The position numbers and the translations under genes were made by a program. Shown piece after piece: positions 52,401 to 64,000 of a stretch of DNA of 64,000 bases (the first letter of the stretch is position 1; every line of letters begins with the position of its first letter). The DNA lies in NCBI RefSeq assembly GCF_963678635.1, contig NC_087070.1, positions 30,656,390 to 30,720,389 on the forward strand, in the 5' to 3' direction. The stretch is from Symsagittifera roscoffensis (Eukaryota; Xenacoelomorpha; Acoela; Convolutidae). Under the pieces are notes generated by a model that was not told the origin of the DNA, did not search any database, and was given only the letters and a program-made list of their open reading frames with translations.

Positions 52401-54999
52401 AACCGAACACCACACTCTTATTTTCCGAGACTGTCCTGCTCAAACGAATTTCCTGGATTTTCCTCAAACGTGCTTGGTTCACCGGTTCTAAATCAGTCAC
52501 GACAAAGCGAATTTTCTTGTCCGGCGAAGCAGGAGTTGACGGAGGTGTAGACATTGACTGTGATTGAGTAATATTCACGGAATGTCTGATGGGGCTACCA
52601 TAAAATGTGGTCTGTTTTTTCCGTCGAGAAGAGGCACGAGACAAATTCAAAGAGGATGAGACATTTCCATCCGGTTCGGACATTATAACGGGACCGCCAT
52701 GGGTTGGAAAGCCCGATGCTGCCAAATTTGCCGAAGTTCCTTCTTGAGATTTCGGAATTGAAGATTTATCGTCTGAAGAAATGGGGATGAGGTCTGGACA
52801 TACTGGATTTTTTATGACTGAAATTGGTGACTTTGGTTTAATACTAATGGGAACCTCCATTCCTTGATTTCCAGACGTGGAAGAAGATGCTGTTAAGTCT
52901 ACTACTGGAGTAGAGTGTTGTGGAGAAGGGATAGTCTGTACACCTGGAGCCTCCGAGACTGAAGTTTCCTTTGACTTAGTCGACACAATTTGGCCACAAG
53001 ATGGAGTATATGAAGTTGGCAGAGATGGTAATTTCGGATGAGCAGGAATCTTTACCGTTTTAGCTGTGATACGTTGGCGAGAACTCGATTGTTTGAGAGG
53101 CCGATTGTCTTCTGATGATGACGGTGAAGATGACACAATGGGGCGTTTCTGCCCCTTCTTGACAGGCGTTAGTTGCTTACCTGAAACACTTAGATCGGTT
53201 GATTTAAGACGTACCGCCAAATGATTTCTTCTTACCTCTTTTCCCTTATCAGAAATATATGTGGAAACAGTAATCCGCACATTTTTGCCCTTAAAAGGTT
53301 TGAAAAATTCTCTGTCAGACTTCCTGTTTAGAAATTTCCTAAGTATCTCGACTTTATCTGGTTCATTCAATACTAAGTAATCCAAATTACGTTTTGGTAA
53401 CGACCGGTGAATTTGATCCGTTTGCATCTTGCTCCTAAATCTAAAGGTACCACCAGACAAATTGGAGCGAAGGGTGGCTGCGAGGACTTGATTTCTGTCC
53501 GTCAGCGTCTTCAATGCTTTGACTCCCTCCTGATGGGACAATGACTTTTTCAATGTCAACCACTGATTGGCGGAATGTGCTAGGTTCTCCAGAGCGCGGT
53601 AGTGAGGTGTATTCGACACTGAATCCGTCAGTCCACCGAAGTATGGGGACACCGTCGGGCTTGTTTGCCCCTTCCTGACCACTTTTATCCTCGGTCGGCT
53701 ATCGCAATGCTCCCGACGCTGTTCGGGTGTTAATAGGTCCCGTTCCAATTGTTGGTTATCTAAATTAACACCCGTAGATAAACGCTCAGCCGCAATAGAT
53801 AGCTCCGTATTCGGAGGACGGCCAAAATGAAGCTCAAAGGGTGAAACCCCAGTAACAGAATTTTTTGTAATCCGATTATCTTCAATAATAATTTTAAGAG
53901 TATCTTGAACATTTGAAAAATCCGAACTCAACCGCGAGCCGCCCAAACGACGTTTAATCGTTTGGATAGACTTTTCTACTAGACCGCAACCTCGATGGTC
54001 CCCCACCGGGCAGAATATTGTGCAATTTTTTTTATCTTGACAAAAATTTTGCACTAATTTGTTTTTAAAACCGTGCTGTTGAATATACGATTTAAGAAAT
54101 TTAATAATCTTCCGTCCTCCCGTAGAACGTGTAATCATAGCTGACGGATATTTTGAGTAACGGTCGATCGCGACCAAGGTATACATACTGTTACCAAACG
54201 AATCGAGTAGAGGGCCTGCGTAATCGAGCTGCAGCTCTTCATTAGGACCAGACAAAAGGGGTAAAGGCTTGGAAGAGTTAAATGAAGCGTTCGCTTTCAA
54301 ATTCTTACCAAACTTCGTGCACTGGGGACAATCTTTGCAATGCTGGACAATATCTCGATGCATTCGGGGCCACCAGATGTATTGCGCAGCATCAACCATG
54401 GCTAACTGAACCGCATGCGATCTATGTAGCTGAGACAATAATGGTTGTCGTAGGCACATGGGAATAGCGATCCTATTGTCTACAATAATACAGCCATCAA
54501 CCACCGCTGCACAATGCCAAAAGGATTTTATATAGGAATCGATACGACAAAATCCTTCGTAGTCCCGGTTAATGATTGCTCGTTTCATGAGGCATAGACT
54601 GGCATCTTCGTCCGTAAGTTCCGACAGTACATCGGAATCCAAAATGCCCAGCAACCCGGTTAACGATTTCTGGTCCGTAGCGACCACTGGTGACTTCAAA
54701 ATTTCTAGACTATGAACTGACTGAGATTGACGATTTGTTAAAATAGTTTTCCTGGCCCTTTTTGATCTGAAATTGGCTAATATACGGGCATATTGACTCC
54801 TCAACTCCACTCCGCGTTGTAATGTTGACGACCTTCTAGGACGTACAGCCCCCGCGCGAAACCGCGGCCGAGCCCTATCAGAAGAAAACCAATGTTTATT
54901 GACTGGGAGGTACTGATTTAAAAGCTGCTCAAAACTGTCATTTGTGTTGTTGGTGTTGATGTTAGAATCCATTGCAGTCTGAAAATGAAAAACACCCAA
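52120..54999 (-). pseudogene. Ty3/gypsy integrase with long C-terminal extension
   Basis: 959 codons without a stop. Zinc-binding HHCC is present (LHRSH...YIWWPRMHRDIVQHCKDCPQC). Core D1 is in LQLDYAGP. The block normally holding the second Asp (RTDxGxxF) is missing: GFKNKLVQNFCQDKK leads straight to GDHRGCGLVEKSIQTIKR, which keeps the Glu. So the integrase is catalytically incomplete even though the frame is open. About 600 residues follow that are Ser/Pro/Lys-rich and end in two LRNLRNVK repeats. Joined to 54962-56242 by a frameshift. Confidence 0.82.
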
Positions 55000-56242
55000 T
55001 AATACGATTGTATTTCAACAAATTCGATACGATGAAACAAAGGCGAAAAAATCTATGAACGACAAAAAACAGATCACAATCACTAACGGCCAAAGTAATA
55101 ATCCACACTGAAATCAAAACTGGCAGATAATATGTAATCCATGCTGAGAAAGTGACAAAAACTTGCATCATTTTTCTCAACGCTGATTGGCTATATTTTA
55201 AACCAGCAATTTTGACGCCCCCTAGCGGAGGAATGTCAAACGTATTGAATTGTTGGAAAATGCCGATATGTTTACTGTCTAAATTTTCGTCGCCCTCTAT
55301 GCCTTGCGATGTAGCTGGAATATTTTGATTTATGGCGCCCTCTACCGATAGGCTTCCAAACGTGTGAGATGCAACAATTGAATTGTCCATATCGGAACGA
55401 TTGACCCGAGGCTGACCGAAATCCAATGACTCAATTAGGTTAATTGTATTAGATACGGCAGAATTCTGGCTGTTTTTCGTGATATTAGGTGAGACTAGCT
55501 TGTCTTTCTGAATAATCGGTGATTCTTCTAATGAAGGACAACACTTGGCCCAATCTTCCAAAAAATTGCACGCATCAAAGAATCGACTAATACATTTGAC
55601 CACATTTTGTTCGTCAAAACTGCTTGGTCCCGGTGCTTCAAACGTTGGGAAACGGGATAAATAATCCACTATACCCAATTTACATCCGGAGATATGAAAG
55701 ATATCGAAATCGAAAGGCAATAACTTATCAGCCTATCTGGTTAATCGCGATTGATGTGTTTTGTTACCTCGGTTGGTCTTTAACGCAGAGATAATCGCTT
55801 TATGGTCAGTTAAAACCACAAAATAATTTCCCAACAAATAAGTTCGAAAATGCTCACACGACCATACAATTGCTAGAAGTTCTAAATCATTAGTACTGTA
55901 TTTCTTCTCCTGATTGCTGAGAAAACGTGACGCAAAAGCAATTGGGACCCAAACATCCTTTTCTATCTCCTGTTCTAACGCAGCATCCAAACCACTATGA
56001 CTGGCGCCACATTTCACACGCGAGTTCCGACTTTGGTCATAATGATACATTTTTGTGATGTTCGCTATCAATTGCAAGATGTTACTAAATGCAGTTTGTT
56101 GGCAATCCCCCCACACAAATTTACTTTTATTACTTGCTTTCAAGGACGGGCGTAATTGGTCCGAATGGACCTGAAAGTTCGGCAAAAATTGTTGTAGATG
56201 GTTGAGTATGCCCATGAACGAACGGATGGCAATCGGTCTCAA
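54962..56242 (-). pseudogene. Ty3/gypsy RT connection and RNase H, truncated
   Basis: Starts inside the RT thumb (FMGILNHLQQFLPNF), continues with a FVWGDCQQTAF and RNase H-type region (CGASHSGLDAALEQE, IAFASRFLSNQEKKYSTNDLELLAIVWSCEHFR, VVLTDHKAI), a TAG at about 55730, then FDFDIFHISG and GIVDYLSRFP. After that comes a linker of 230 residues with two or three hydrophobic segments (ITYYLPVLISVWIITLAV; LFFVVHRFFRLCFIV), unusual for a pol protein. The RT palm is absent because the element is cut at about 56240 by the next fragment. Confidence 0.82.
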
Positions 56243-56953
56243 CCCTTCGTCTATCTTTATGCGCCAAAAACGAAATGTCTTAGGGGTTCGGGTATTTTGC
56301 CATCTCCATTGAGGTTTATCAGCTTAGTAAGCGATTTCAGAAAATTAAGTCCTGCACTGGCATTCGATTTACTAACAAGATCTTAAAAAATTTGAGGAAC
56401 TATTTTATCAGGACCTGCTGCTGATCCGTTCGGAAAGGACATTATCGCTTTGTATAGGTCAAAATTGGTTACGAAAAAACTATCCAATTTTTCTGGATTT
56501 GGACTGCAAATTTGGCTCGCTGAGGGTGCTTAGACAACAATTTTTGATAGTTATCAGTTGAAAAAGGAGCAACTTTGTTATCCGAAGCAGCAAGCCTGAT
56601 TCCCCCCTTTACATTTCCTTCATCGAGCTTACTACTTATTAGCTTTATTCTCTGCTCGAGGTCACTCACAGGCGGGCTCGAAACTTGGGGATGGGGTTTT
56701 GGAAGTGACACGTCATTTGCTCGATTTTTTTTATTTATCAAAGAACTCATGCTTGTGGTCTGTTTACGTCCACTTCTTTTCGGTTGCTCCAAAAAAAAAC
56801 AAGAACGACGTTAAAAAAGTTAGTCATTTTGTAACATCTTCTACATTGTAGACGATGTAATTTATTTTTCCGGCAGGTTTTCCGGCAAAGGAACACGCGC
56901 GTCTTTTGGTACTCTCTTGAGTACTCGGACATTTGAGATGGTTGCATTAACAT
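56243..56953 (-). pseudogene. 5' piece of a second reverse-transcriptase element
   Basis: Several short frames on the minus strand together show RIKLISSKLDEGNVKGGIRL, APFSTDNYQKLLSKHP, AIMSFPNGSAAGPDKIVPQ and PLRHFVFGA. This succession (GxxxxAxxxLxSDxxxAP...L..KHP, then FPxGSAxGPDxxxPQ) is the N-terminal part of a reverse transcriptase seen in many invertebrate retroelements. A Cys-rich upstream frame (CRKTCRKNKLHRLQCRRC) may be its zinc finger. It ends against the gypsy sequence at about 56243. Confidence 0.6.
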
Positions 56954-58113
56954 AATTGTCTAGCACTAAATCATTACCTATCGTTGCTTTATTAACAGAT
57001 TTTACATCAACGCATTAAAGACACTGAAATGATTGGGTTTTCTTAGAGTCGCTAAGAGAAATATTTACACAACTGATATGATACCAACTAGAACAACAAT
57101 CACATCTAATCCAATTTATCAGTCCTGAAGGTTTTAAGCAATCTTTGCTTGTACACTCTTTGTTATTTTCCCTCATCTTGACTCAGCATAAAGGTAAAAA
57201 AAGGATTTTGACTGGACTTTAGGGGACTGAACTAACCCATGATAAGCGGTTAGTGGGAATTTTGTAAATCAGCAAATAAAATTTAAAAAAATAAAAGACA
57301 ATTAAATTAGTTTAAGTTTTAAAATCGAATTAAAAAATTCAAAAACAAGGAACAATCTCACCCGAGCTCAGTAGGTCCAGCGGTGCACCACCAGACTCTT
57401 CAAGCCAGTTCCAGTTTCCTACTTCCCCACAGAAAGCCACTTGACAGACCTGTCTCTAAAATCCCTTAGAGGGCGCTGTTGTCTAGGGAATGGGCAATTT
57501 CTGCAGCTGTAGGGTTGTGAGTCACAGGTGCCAATTGTGAGTCACAGGTGCCCATTCCCTAAACAATATCTTTCAAATGATATAAAAAAAATGGCTAGTT
57601 AAAGGTCGAAATTTGTCTGAAGAAAAAAACCCACCCCGAGCACAAATATTCCGTTACTTTCGTATTGAAAGTCGGAACAATAAGGGGTCTTTCTGAATGT
57701 TGTTAAGACTTTCTTATTCTTATTCAACAGACAAAGTTTCTTTTACTCGTAAATAAGTTTATTATTTTAAGTATAGGAGTCACACATCAAATATAGAACA
57801 TGATAGTAATAGTGATGGCAATGGGGATCGTTTGGTATATTTTCGCTTGGCTTATACACCGTACAGTTTGCGTTTGGTGATATTTTATCAACCGAGCAAA
57901 CACATAATTTCAAGCTAGCATATGGTAGAAGTTTAAGAATTGTGTTTCTGATTTCAATTCAGAACATAATAATCGAAGTAATAAAAATATGTTGAGTTAA
58001 GTAGCTAGTTAAGTATGAACTTTTTATTGCAATCGTCAAGAAGAGAATTCGATTAACGAACAACCCCATACCAACACTTTTCAATCTCCAAATAATCATT
58101 TTTTTAGCCCACG
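56954..58113. other. intergenic sequence
   Basis: No gene recognised. Near 57450-57600 GTCTAGGGAATGGGCA and inverted TGCCCATTCCCTAAAC flank a doubled TTGTGAGTCACAGGTGCC. Confidence 0.35.
57590..57685 (+). repeat. hairpin-ended repeat, 3' fragment
   Basis: Last 95 bp of the family described at 38465-38999, from AAAATGGCTAGTTAAA to AAAGTCGGAACA. Confidence 0.8.
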
Positions 58114-58995
58114 ATGAGCAGACAAATTGGATCCCTCCATCGCTCAAATTCCCACCCAGCCAACCTCCAAACTCAAATCCCAAATATCCCACTTTTTGCT
58201 TTTCCGCCACCCGACTCACCAGTTATTAATGTACCATCAAGCACGACTTCTGATACTAACTCAGATATTTCAGTTTTTCACACCATCTCACAATTTAATA
58301 ACTCCGATCCATCTCCCTCTACCCATACCCAGACCAACTCTTCAGTTTTTCAAAACCCCCCTTTCAACCCATTCAAGCCAATCATCCATTCCCATCACTT
58401 TCCATTCCTTCTCACGCTTCCCAAGTGACCCCAACCTATTCTCCATTTACTTCCGACAGATCGAATAATAACTGCCCAGATAATATACAAATTTCTGAAG
58501 AACTTCAAAATTTTATTCAGAACATCTAGCAGCACTAACCGAGCTTACCGCACTTTTAAGAGAAAGTTTCCAAATCACCCATTCACAACCAAAACCGGAA
58601 CAGCCAGAGAATATATCAACCACCGAGACCATACTAACACAGCAAAACACCTTCAAGTAACCCCACCTTTATTTCCACAAAATACCTTAAATACTTCTAC
58701 CACTACTAGTGAACCACGAAATTTTGTTGATGAGCACGTTTTAATACCAACACTTCATTGGACCGCTTATTACAACTATACTAACCCTCTCTATATACCA
58801 CTCACTAATACTACAGTAGATATCGAAAGAAACAAAAATGAACTATATAAAGTCACCACATCACTAACACCCCGACAATTTACATATGTCGAATATAAAA
58901 AATTATTAAAAACAATCACCGCACCCGAGCTAACAATTACTCAATTGAATACTACAATCATATCATCATCCGTCCTAACCAAGATCAGTTTTTAG
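58114..58995 (+). pseudogene. Pro/Ser/Thr-rich ORF, decayed, not recognised
   Basis: Open from 58114 to 58428 and continuing with shifts to about 58995. First part is Pro/Ser/Asn/Thr-rich; the middle has a helical EELQNFIQN and LAALTELTALLRES; the end has TLHWTAYYNYTNPLYIPL and LTPRQFTYVEYKKLL. Composition resembles a retrotransposon gag but I see no zinc knuckle. No family assigned. Confidence 0.35.
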
Positions 58996-59359
58996 ACGAC
59001 GACCGGTTTGCAAATCTGCAATAAACAGAAAACTTTTTCATTAAAAACCCATATCTATTCACGCTTAATATTTTTGATAAAAAGCACGATCATATAATTT
59101 CAGAAGCACTAGTTGACATACAAGCATATGAAGGATTTTAAGATAAATTTCAGTTATTTTCACTAATCTTTCACTTTCAATAGCTCGTTTTGAAACAATA
59201 GTTAAAGTCCAAATGGTCTAGTTCGACGACCCGCTTCCTAAAATTTTGAAAAACCGTCTTGTAAGCTGGTCTACCAATTTTGGGACAATTATTCAATCCA
59301 TGAAGCTACTCAGATGAGCCGGTTCGAAATGTCTTTTGTTTTGTCTGTTGACTCCGTTC

Positions 59360-59886
59360 CAGGGATGTAAAAAAATATATTTAAATAAATTTTTTCAAAA
59401 AAAATAAATATATTTATATTTTTGAGGAGAAAAATAAATATAAAAATATATTTAAATGTTTCCTGACAGGGAGAAAAAATTCTGAACAATCATGAATTGA
59501 TGATTTCATTAACAGTGAAAGCGTTCCAAAGTGTTTTTATTAATGAACAAAAACATTTGCGTGTAATAATAGTCTATTACAGTCTATTCAAAACGATCGT
59601 GGCCAATCAGAATGCAAGCGACGCACGATTAATCCATTCGAGTTGAGCTAGCTTAAGTCGAATGGATTAATCGTGCGTCGCTTGCATTCTGACAATTGAA
59701 TTGTCAATTAGCCAAGCCAAGCCAAGCTTCAATTATTGGCCGAGTTATGTTGGAAACCTGCTTTGCAATTCAAACAATAATTGTTACGAAAAATAAATAT
59801 ATTTTATTTTTTGAACTGGAAAATAAATTATTTAAATGTATTTATTGTCAATATATTTAATTACAATATATTTTTTTACATCCCTG
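59360..59886. mobile_element. hAT MITE with perfect 8-bp target duplication
   Basis: 527 bp, ends CAGGGATGTAAAAAAATATA and the inverted TATATTTTTTTACATCCCTG, flanked by CTCCGTTC on both sides (59352-59359, 59887-59894). CAGGGxTG ends and 8-bp duplication are hAT hallmarks. A/T-rich subterminal repeats of AAATAAATAT. No transposase. Confidence 0.93.
59607..59692. repeat. 35-bp perfect hairpin inside the hAT MITE
   Basis: Arms 59607-59641 and 59658-59692 are exact reverse complements, starting TCAGAATGCAAGCGACGC; loop 16 nt (GTTGAGCTAGCTTAAG). It may be a separately inserted foldback or the element core. Confidence 0.93.
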
Positions 59887-60964
59887 CTCCGTTCAAAGGG
59901 TATTTTACACGGTTGCCTTTCTTCATGCTCGTGCTGTGGGTTCTAATGTGATTAAGCGGTTTTTCATTTTTTTACTCCCAGGGTTGGAACTCTTAGTGCA
60001 ATATCCATATCCATTCAAAAGTTTGAGCAGCAATCCTACAAACCTCTCTTTTTTCCCGTCTTCAAGTGTTCTGACAGCACCACAGTGCAGAAATGACTAA
60101 CCCGTAAAATCATTTGTCACAAATTTGACGGCAGTAATGATGGATTTGACCACTGTTGATGAGCGGATAATGCTGCTGGAAGCAAAATTTTTCCATACAG
60201 CAAAAACTCTGGCATTAGCACAACGAAGTTAAATAAAAATGATATTTATCGCCCATTTTGTCAGTTGTTTGATTTCAAAACCTGTCGACGTTATTAATGA
60301 ACTAGCATACAGAGTTTAGTTGATGTCATAGTTGAGACGAGCGGTAACTTAGTAGGTAGTGCGCCTCCTGTAAAAACCTTCAGCTGTTAATGTATGTTCG
60401 GCTATTAGTGTCAATTTGTTCCGCTGTCTAAAAGGTTGTTTCGTACTTGTTTTTGATACTGTTGATTCATTAACACATCCATATTTAATTTGCAGGAGTA
60501 AAGGGTTCTAACTTCTGAATTTACCAATACGGAAGCGAAGTTGATACGGTTGTCATTGTTTGGTTCGTTTAATTTTACTTCTTTTGCAACTTTTTCAATC
60601 CAGTGATTCAAATTATCAAAGCATTGTTCGTTTCAAATGAACGGAAAGCAAAAAATAATTTTCTTTTATCGCTTTGGGTACTTTTTTTCCCACACATTTT
60701 TTAAAGTTGGTTTCCAGGAATATATGCTGTTGAATTATGGTAGTCTTGCTTTTATGACGTTCCTAAATTTTATCCATTCTCATGCTATGGCTGCACAATT
60801 TTCTGGAACACCGGTTATAGTGAGTTGCTTTCATCAGAGATTTGTACGTTTTGAACAGTAATGGCTGCTTTTACAGAAAATAAAGGCAGAGAATGAGAGA
60901 ACCCTTTTTCAACTGTTTCATTTCATTGAACGGGCAACGATGTCTTCTTCAATTTCCTTTTTAT
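59887..60964. other. possible decayed gene on the minus strand
   Basis: Minus-strand frames of moderate length (for example 60611-60411, and pieces near 59900-60100 containing KREVCRIAAQTFEWIWIL) hint at a degraded coding region interrupted by the hAT MITE. I do not recognise it. Confidence 0.25.
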
Positions 60965-62029
60965 TGTTCCGACTTTCGATACGAAAGTAACGGAATATTT
61001 GTGCTCGGGGTAGGTTTTTTTTTCTTCAGACAAGTTTCGACTTTTTAACTAGCCAGTTTTGACGGAATTTTTTTTATATCATTCAAAAGGTATTGTTGCC
61101 CTGAGCTTCAATTTGAAAAGATATTTCACCTGTGATCACTTTCAGTAAAGTTGGGACAATCATTTTCCAATTTGTGACAATTAACACGCAATATAATTCG
61201 CGCTATTAACGCGTAAGCGAGATTTAATCCGTCTTATAAATCGTTCCAAATTGGTTGAACGAAGCTTATTTGCCATAATTGATTTGTTACAAGGAACGAA
61301 ATCTATCTTTTTGTACTTGATATGGCGTGTGGGGGGATGATTTTCCTTAAAAATTTCAAATTTTGGAAAAAAAGTTTTCATTTTGATTTATTTCATTAAA
61401 TGTTTTATGTTATTACTGCTGCTCCATAAACCTTAAAAGGCAGTCGGAACATTCAGGGCTTTGCCCTGATACGAGAAGTCTTGTTGTTCCGACTTTCGAT
61501 ACGAAAGAAACGGAATATTTGTGCTCGGGGTGGGTTTTTTTTCTTCAGACAAAATTTGACTTTTTAACTAGCCATTTTTGACGGAAATTTTTTTATCACT
61601 CGAAAGCTATTGTTGTCCTGAACTTAAAATTTGAAAAGATATTTCACCTGTGATCATTTTTTGTAAAGTTATGAGGGTTTAAAAATTGCCATTTTGGCCA
61701 TTTTGACCAATTTGGGACAATTAACGCGCGATATAATTCGCGCTAATAACGCGTAAGCGGAGATTTAATCCGTCTTAGAAATCGTTCCAAATTGGTTTAA
61801 AGAAGCTTATTTGCCATAATTGATTTGTTACAAGGAGCAAAGTCTATTGTTTTGTATTTTATATGGCGTGTGGGGGGATTATTTTCATAGAAAAATTTTC
61901 AAATTTTAGAAAAAAAAGTTTTTCATTTTATTTTATTTCATTTAATTTTTTTATGTATTACTGCTGCTCAATAAACCTTAAAAGGCAGTCGGAACATTCA
62001 GGGCTTCGCCCTGATACGAGCAGACTTGT
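60965..62029 (-). repeat. hairpin-ended repeats, copies B and C (left arm of palindrome)
   Basis: Two head-to-tail copies (60965-61484 and 61485-62029) in minus orientation. Each ends with a TCAGGGC-TTY-GCCCTGA hairpin and starts with the ACTTTCGATACGAAAGT hairpin. Confidence 0.85.
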
Positions 62030-62397
62030 ATGAGTTGAAATTGAATTGACCAATGATTTGAGAATTTCTTTGTGTTTTGATTTGATAGAATAACAAAATT
62101 TGCGTTGCTAGAGGATACGTTTGCGACAAAGCAGTTTTTACAAACCCACAGTTTATATGTTTCTTTGCTTCTTTGGAGAGGGATTCACATGACCCATGGA
62201 ACTATTTTTCATATTTCTCACCTTTCATTGTAGAGACATCGTCATCTTTCACAAACTTCTTGTAACTGCATTTGCTTAAGTTTGTGGATCCGATTCTTTA
62301 ACTTGGAGCAGGCATTTGAGAAAAAAATCGAAGTAAAGAATGCGGTAAAGTGAAGTTAGGGTGAAGTGAATGAAAAGAAAAGAAGCTACAAATCAAA
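62030..62397. other. spacer of the 2.5-kb palindrome
   Basis: 368 bp of unique AT-rich sequence between the inverted repeat dimers. No ORF of note. Confidence 0.5.
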
Positions 62398-63488
62398 ACA
62401 AGACTGCTCGTATCAGGGCGAAGCTCTGAAAATTCCGACTGCCTTTTAATGTTTATGGAGCAGTAAATACATAAACAACATAAAAAAATTAAATGAAATA
62501 AAATAAAATGAAAAACTTTTTTTCTAAAATTTGAAAATTTTTCTATGAAAATAATCCCCCCACACGCCATATAAAGTACAAAGCAATAGACTTTGCTCCT
62601 TGTAACAAATCAATTATGGCATATAAGCTTCTTTAAACCAATTTGGAACGATTTCTAAGACGGATTAAATCTCCGCTTACGCGTTATTAGCGCGAATTAT
62701 ATCGCGCGTTAATTGTCCCAAATTGGTCAAAATGGCCAAAATGGCAATTTTTAAACCCTCATAACTTTACAAAAAATAATCACAGGTGAAATATCTTTTC
62801 AAATTTTAAGTTCAGGACAACAATAGCTTTCGAATGATAAAAAAATTTCCGTCAAAAATGGCTAGTTAAAAAGTCAAAATTTGTCTGAAGAAAAAAAACC
62901 CACCCCGAGCACAAATATTCCGTTTCTTTCGTATCAAAAGTCGGAAAAACAAGACTTCTCGTATCAGGGCAAAGCCCTGAATGTTCCGACTGACTTTTAA
63001 GGTTTATGGAGCAGCAGTAGTAACATAAAAAATTTAATGAAATAAATCAAAATGAAAACTTTTTTTCCAAAATTTGAAATTTTTTATGAAAATCATCCCC
63101 CACACGCCATATTAAGTACAAAAACATAGATTTCGTTCCTTGTAACAAATCAATTAGGGCAAATAAGCTTCGTTCAACCAATTTGGAACGATTTATAATA
63201 CGGATTAATTCTCCGCTTACGCGTTAATAGCGCGAATTATATCGCGCGTTAATTGTCCCAAAATGTTCAAAATGGCCAAAATGGCAATTTTTAAACCCTC
63301 GTAACTTTACAAAAAATGATCACAGGTAAAATATCTTTTCAAATTTAAGTTCAAGACAACAATGGCTTTCGAATGATATAAAAAAATTCCGTCAAAAATG
63401 GCTAGTTAAAAAGTCGAAATTTGTCTGAAGAAAAAAAACCCACCCCGAGCACAAATATTCCGTTACTTTCGTATCGAAATTCGGAACA
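62398..63488 (+). repeat. hairpin-ended repeats, copies D and E (right arm of palindrome)
   Basis: Two head-to-tail copies (62398-62948 and 62949-63488) in plus orientation. D shares private variants with C (GCAAAGTCTATTG) and E shares AGAAGTCTT/AAGACTTCT with B, so the pair was duplicated as a unit and inverted around a 368-bp spacer. Confidence 0.85.
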
Positions 63489-64000
63489 ACAATCTTCAGT
63501 CAACCACTGGAAGTAAATCCGAGGTCGTCAGTTACTTGAACTGCTTGTGGGAAAGATAAAAACAGAACAAAACAGATAGTAGCAAAATATGATAGTAAAA
63601 TCCATGGTGATAATAAGAAGGGCATATATAAACCATTTCAATGTACTACAAGACCTATCAAGGTTATTCAAATAATTTCAGTACCCAGAATTGACGCTCA
63701 GCTGAAGTAAAAAAGAACACATAATTGTCAAAAAAAGAATAGTAAAATAGAATCTACAATAGATGAAGTATCAAAAATTAACACTCAGCTTTAATCATAC
63801 ATCCGGATCTCAGAAACCTCTTTTAGTCAAGGGCTATTTAACCCAGCTCGTTGAAGTATTTCAACATAGAACTACTTATTAAGTTGACCATAACTAATTA
63901 ATCAATGGTCCAACCATTCTCGTCGATTATCGTCGCACTTCGTTATCAATGGAAACTCTATTTAGTTTGCGCTCAAAAACATTGCTCATATGCACTTTCT
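63489..64000. other. window end, nothing recognised
   Basis: AT-rich, no ORF, repeat or RNA gene seen. Confidence 0.4.

Noticed and set aside
1-64000. CRISPR arrays, bacterial operons or prophage
   Set aside because: Spliced gene, 5S array, LINE, LTR and MITE content show animal DNA. Compact gene packing in 11-29 kb belongs to the Polinton.

Overview
This is animal nuclear DNA, AT-rich and crowded with repeats. It holds a 5S rRNA gene, one interrupted gene with canonical GT-AG introns, and many eukaryotic transposable elements. The 5S gene and the element repertoire suggest an invertebrate, most like an arthropod. That is an inference, because no species marker is visible.

Layout. 1-3.3 kb: decayed BEL/Pao gag and a macro-domain-like fragment. 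3.3-6.1 kb: a tandem 5S rDNA array (unit about 1.28 kb) with one complete and one truncated 5S gene. 6.1-29.3 kb: a rearranged Polinton/Maverick (adintovirus-like) element inserted in the 5S spacer. It carries family B DNA polymerase (N-terminal part only), packaging ATPase, retroviral-type integrase, penton-like minor capsid, pX-like basic protein, major capsid, adenain-like protease and several small conserved proteins. Its late-gene block (about 6.5 kb) is tandemly duplicated. Its protease-end terminus, with the flanking 5S DNA, is present a second time in inverted orientation and truncates the polymerase. Almost every large gene carries a break in at least one copy, but the lesions mostly differ between copies. 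29.6-31.6 kb: more 5S spacer, carrying a Tc1/mariner-like MITE that itself contains an hAT-like MITE.

31.7-50.3 kb: a seven-exon ARID3/dead-ringer-type transcription factor gene on the + strand. I reconstructed it from splice phases. All six introns are GT-AG and every junction keeps frame, giving about 611 residues with an ARID domain and a C-terminal REKLES-like region. Its introns are full of MITEs and foldback elements, and intron 5 holds an antisense CR1/Jockey-like LINE (SGNH-like ORF, PHD-finger ORF1, endonuclease-RT ORF2).

50.3-64 kb: a degraded Ty3/gypsy element fused to a piece of another reverse-transcriptase element, a decayed Pro/Ser/Thr-rich ORF, an hAT MITE with a perfect 8-bp target duplication and a 35-bp internal hairpin, and a 2.5-kb palindrome made of four copies of an unclassified repeat of about 540 bp with a hairpin at each end.

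The most interesting object is the Polinton-5S rDNA composite. It shows insertion into rDNA, inverted duplication, tandem duplication and copy-specific decay, and it contains several genes I could not assign to a function.
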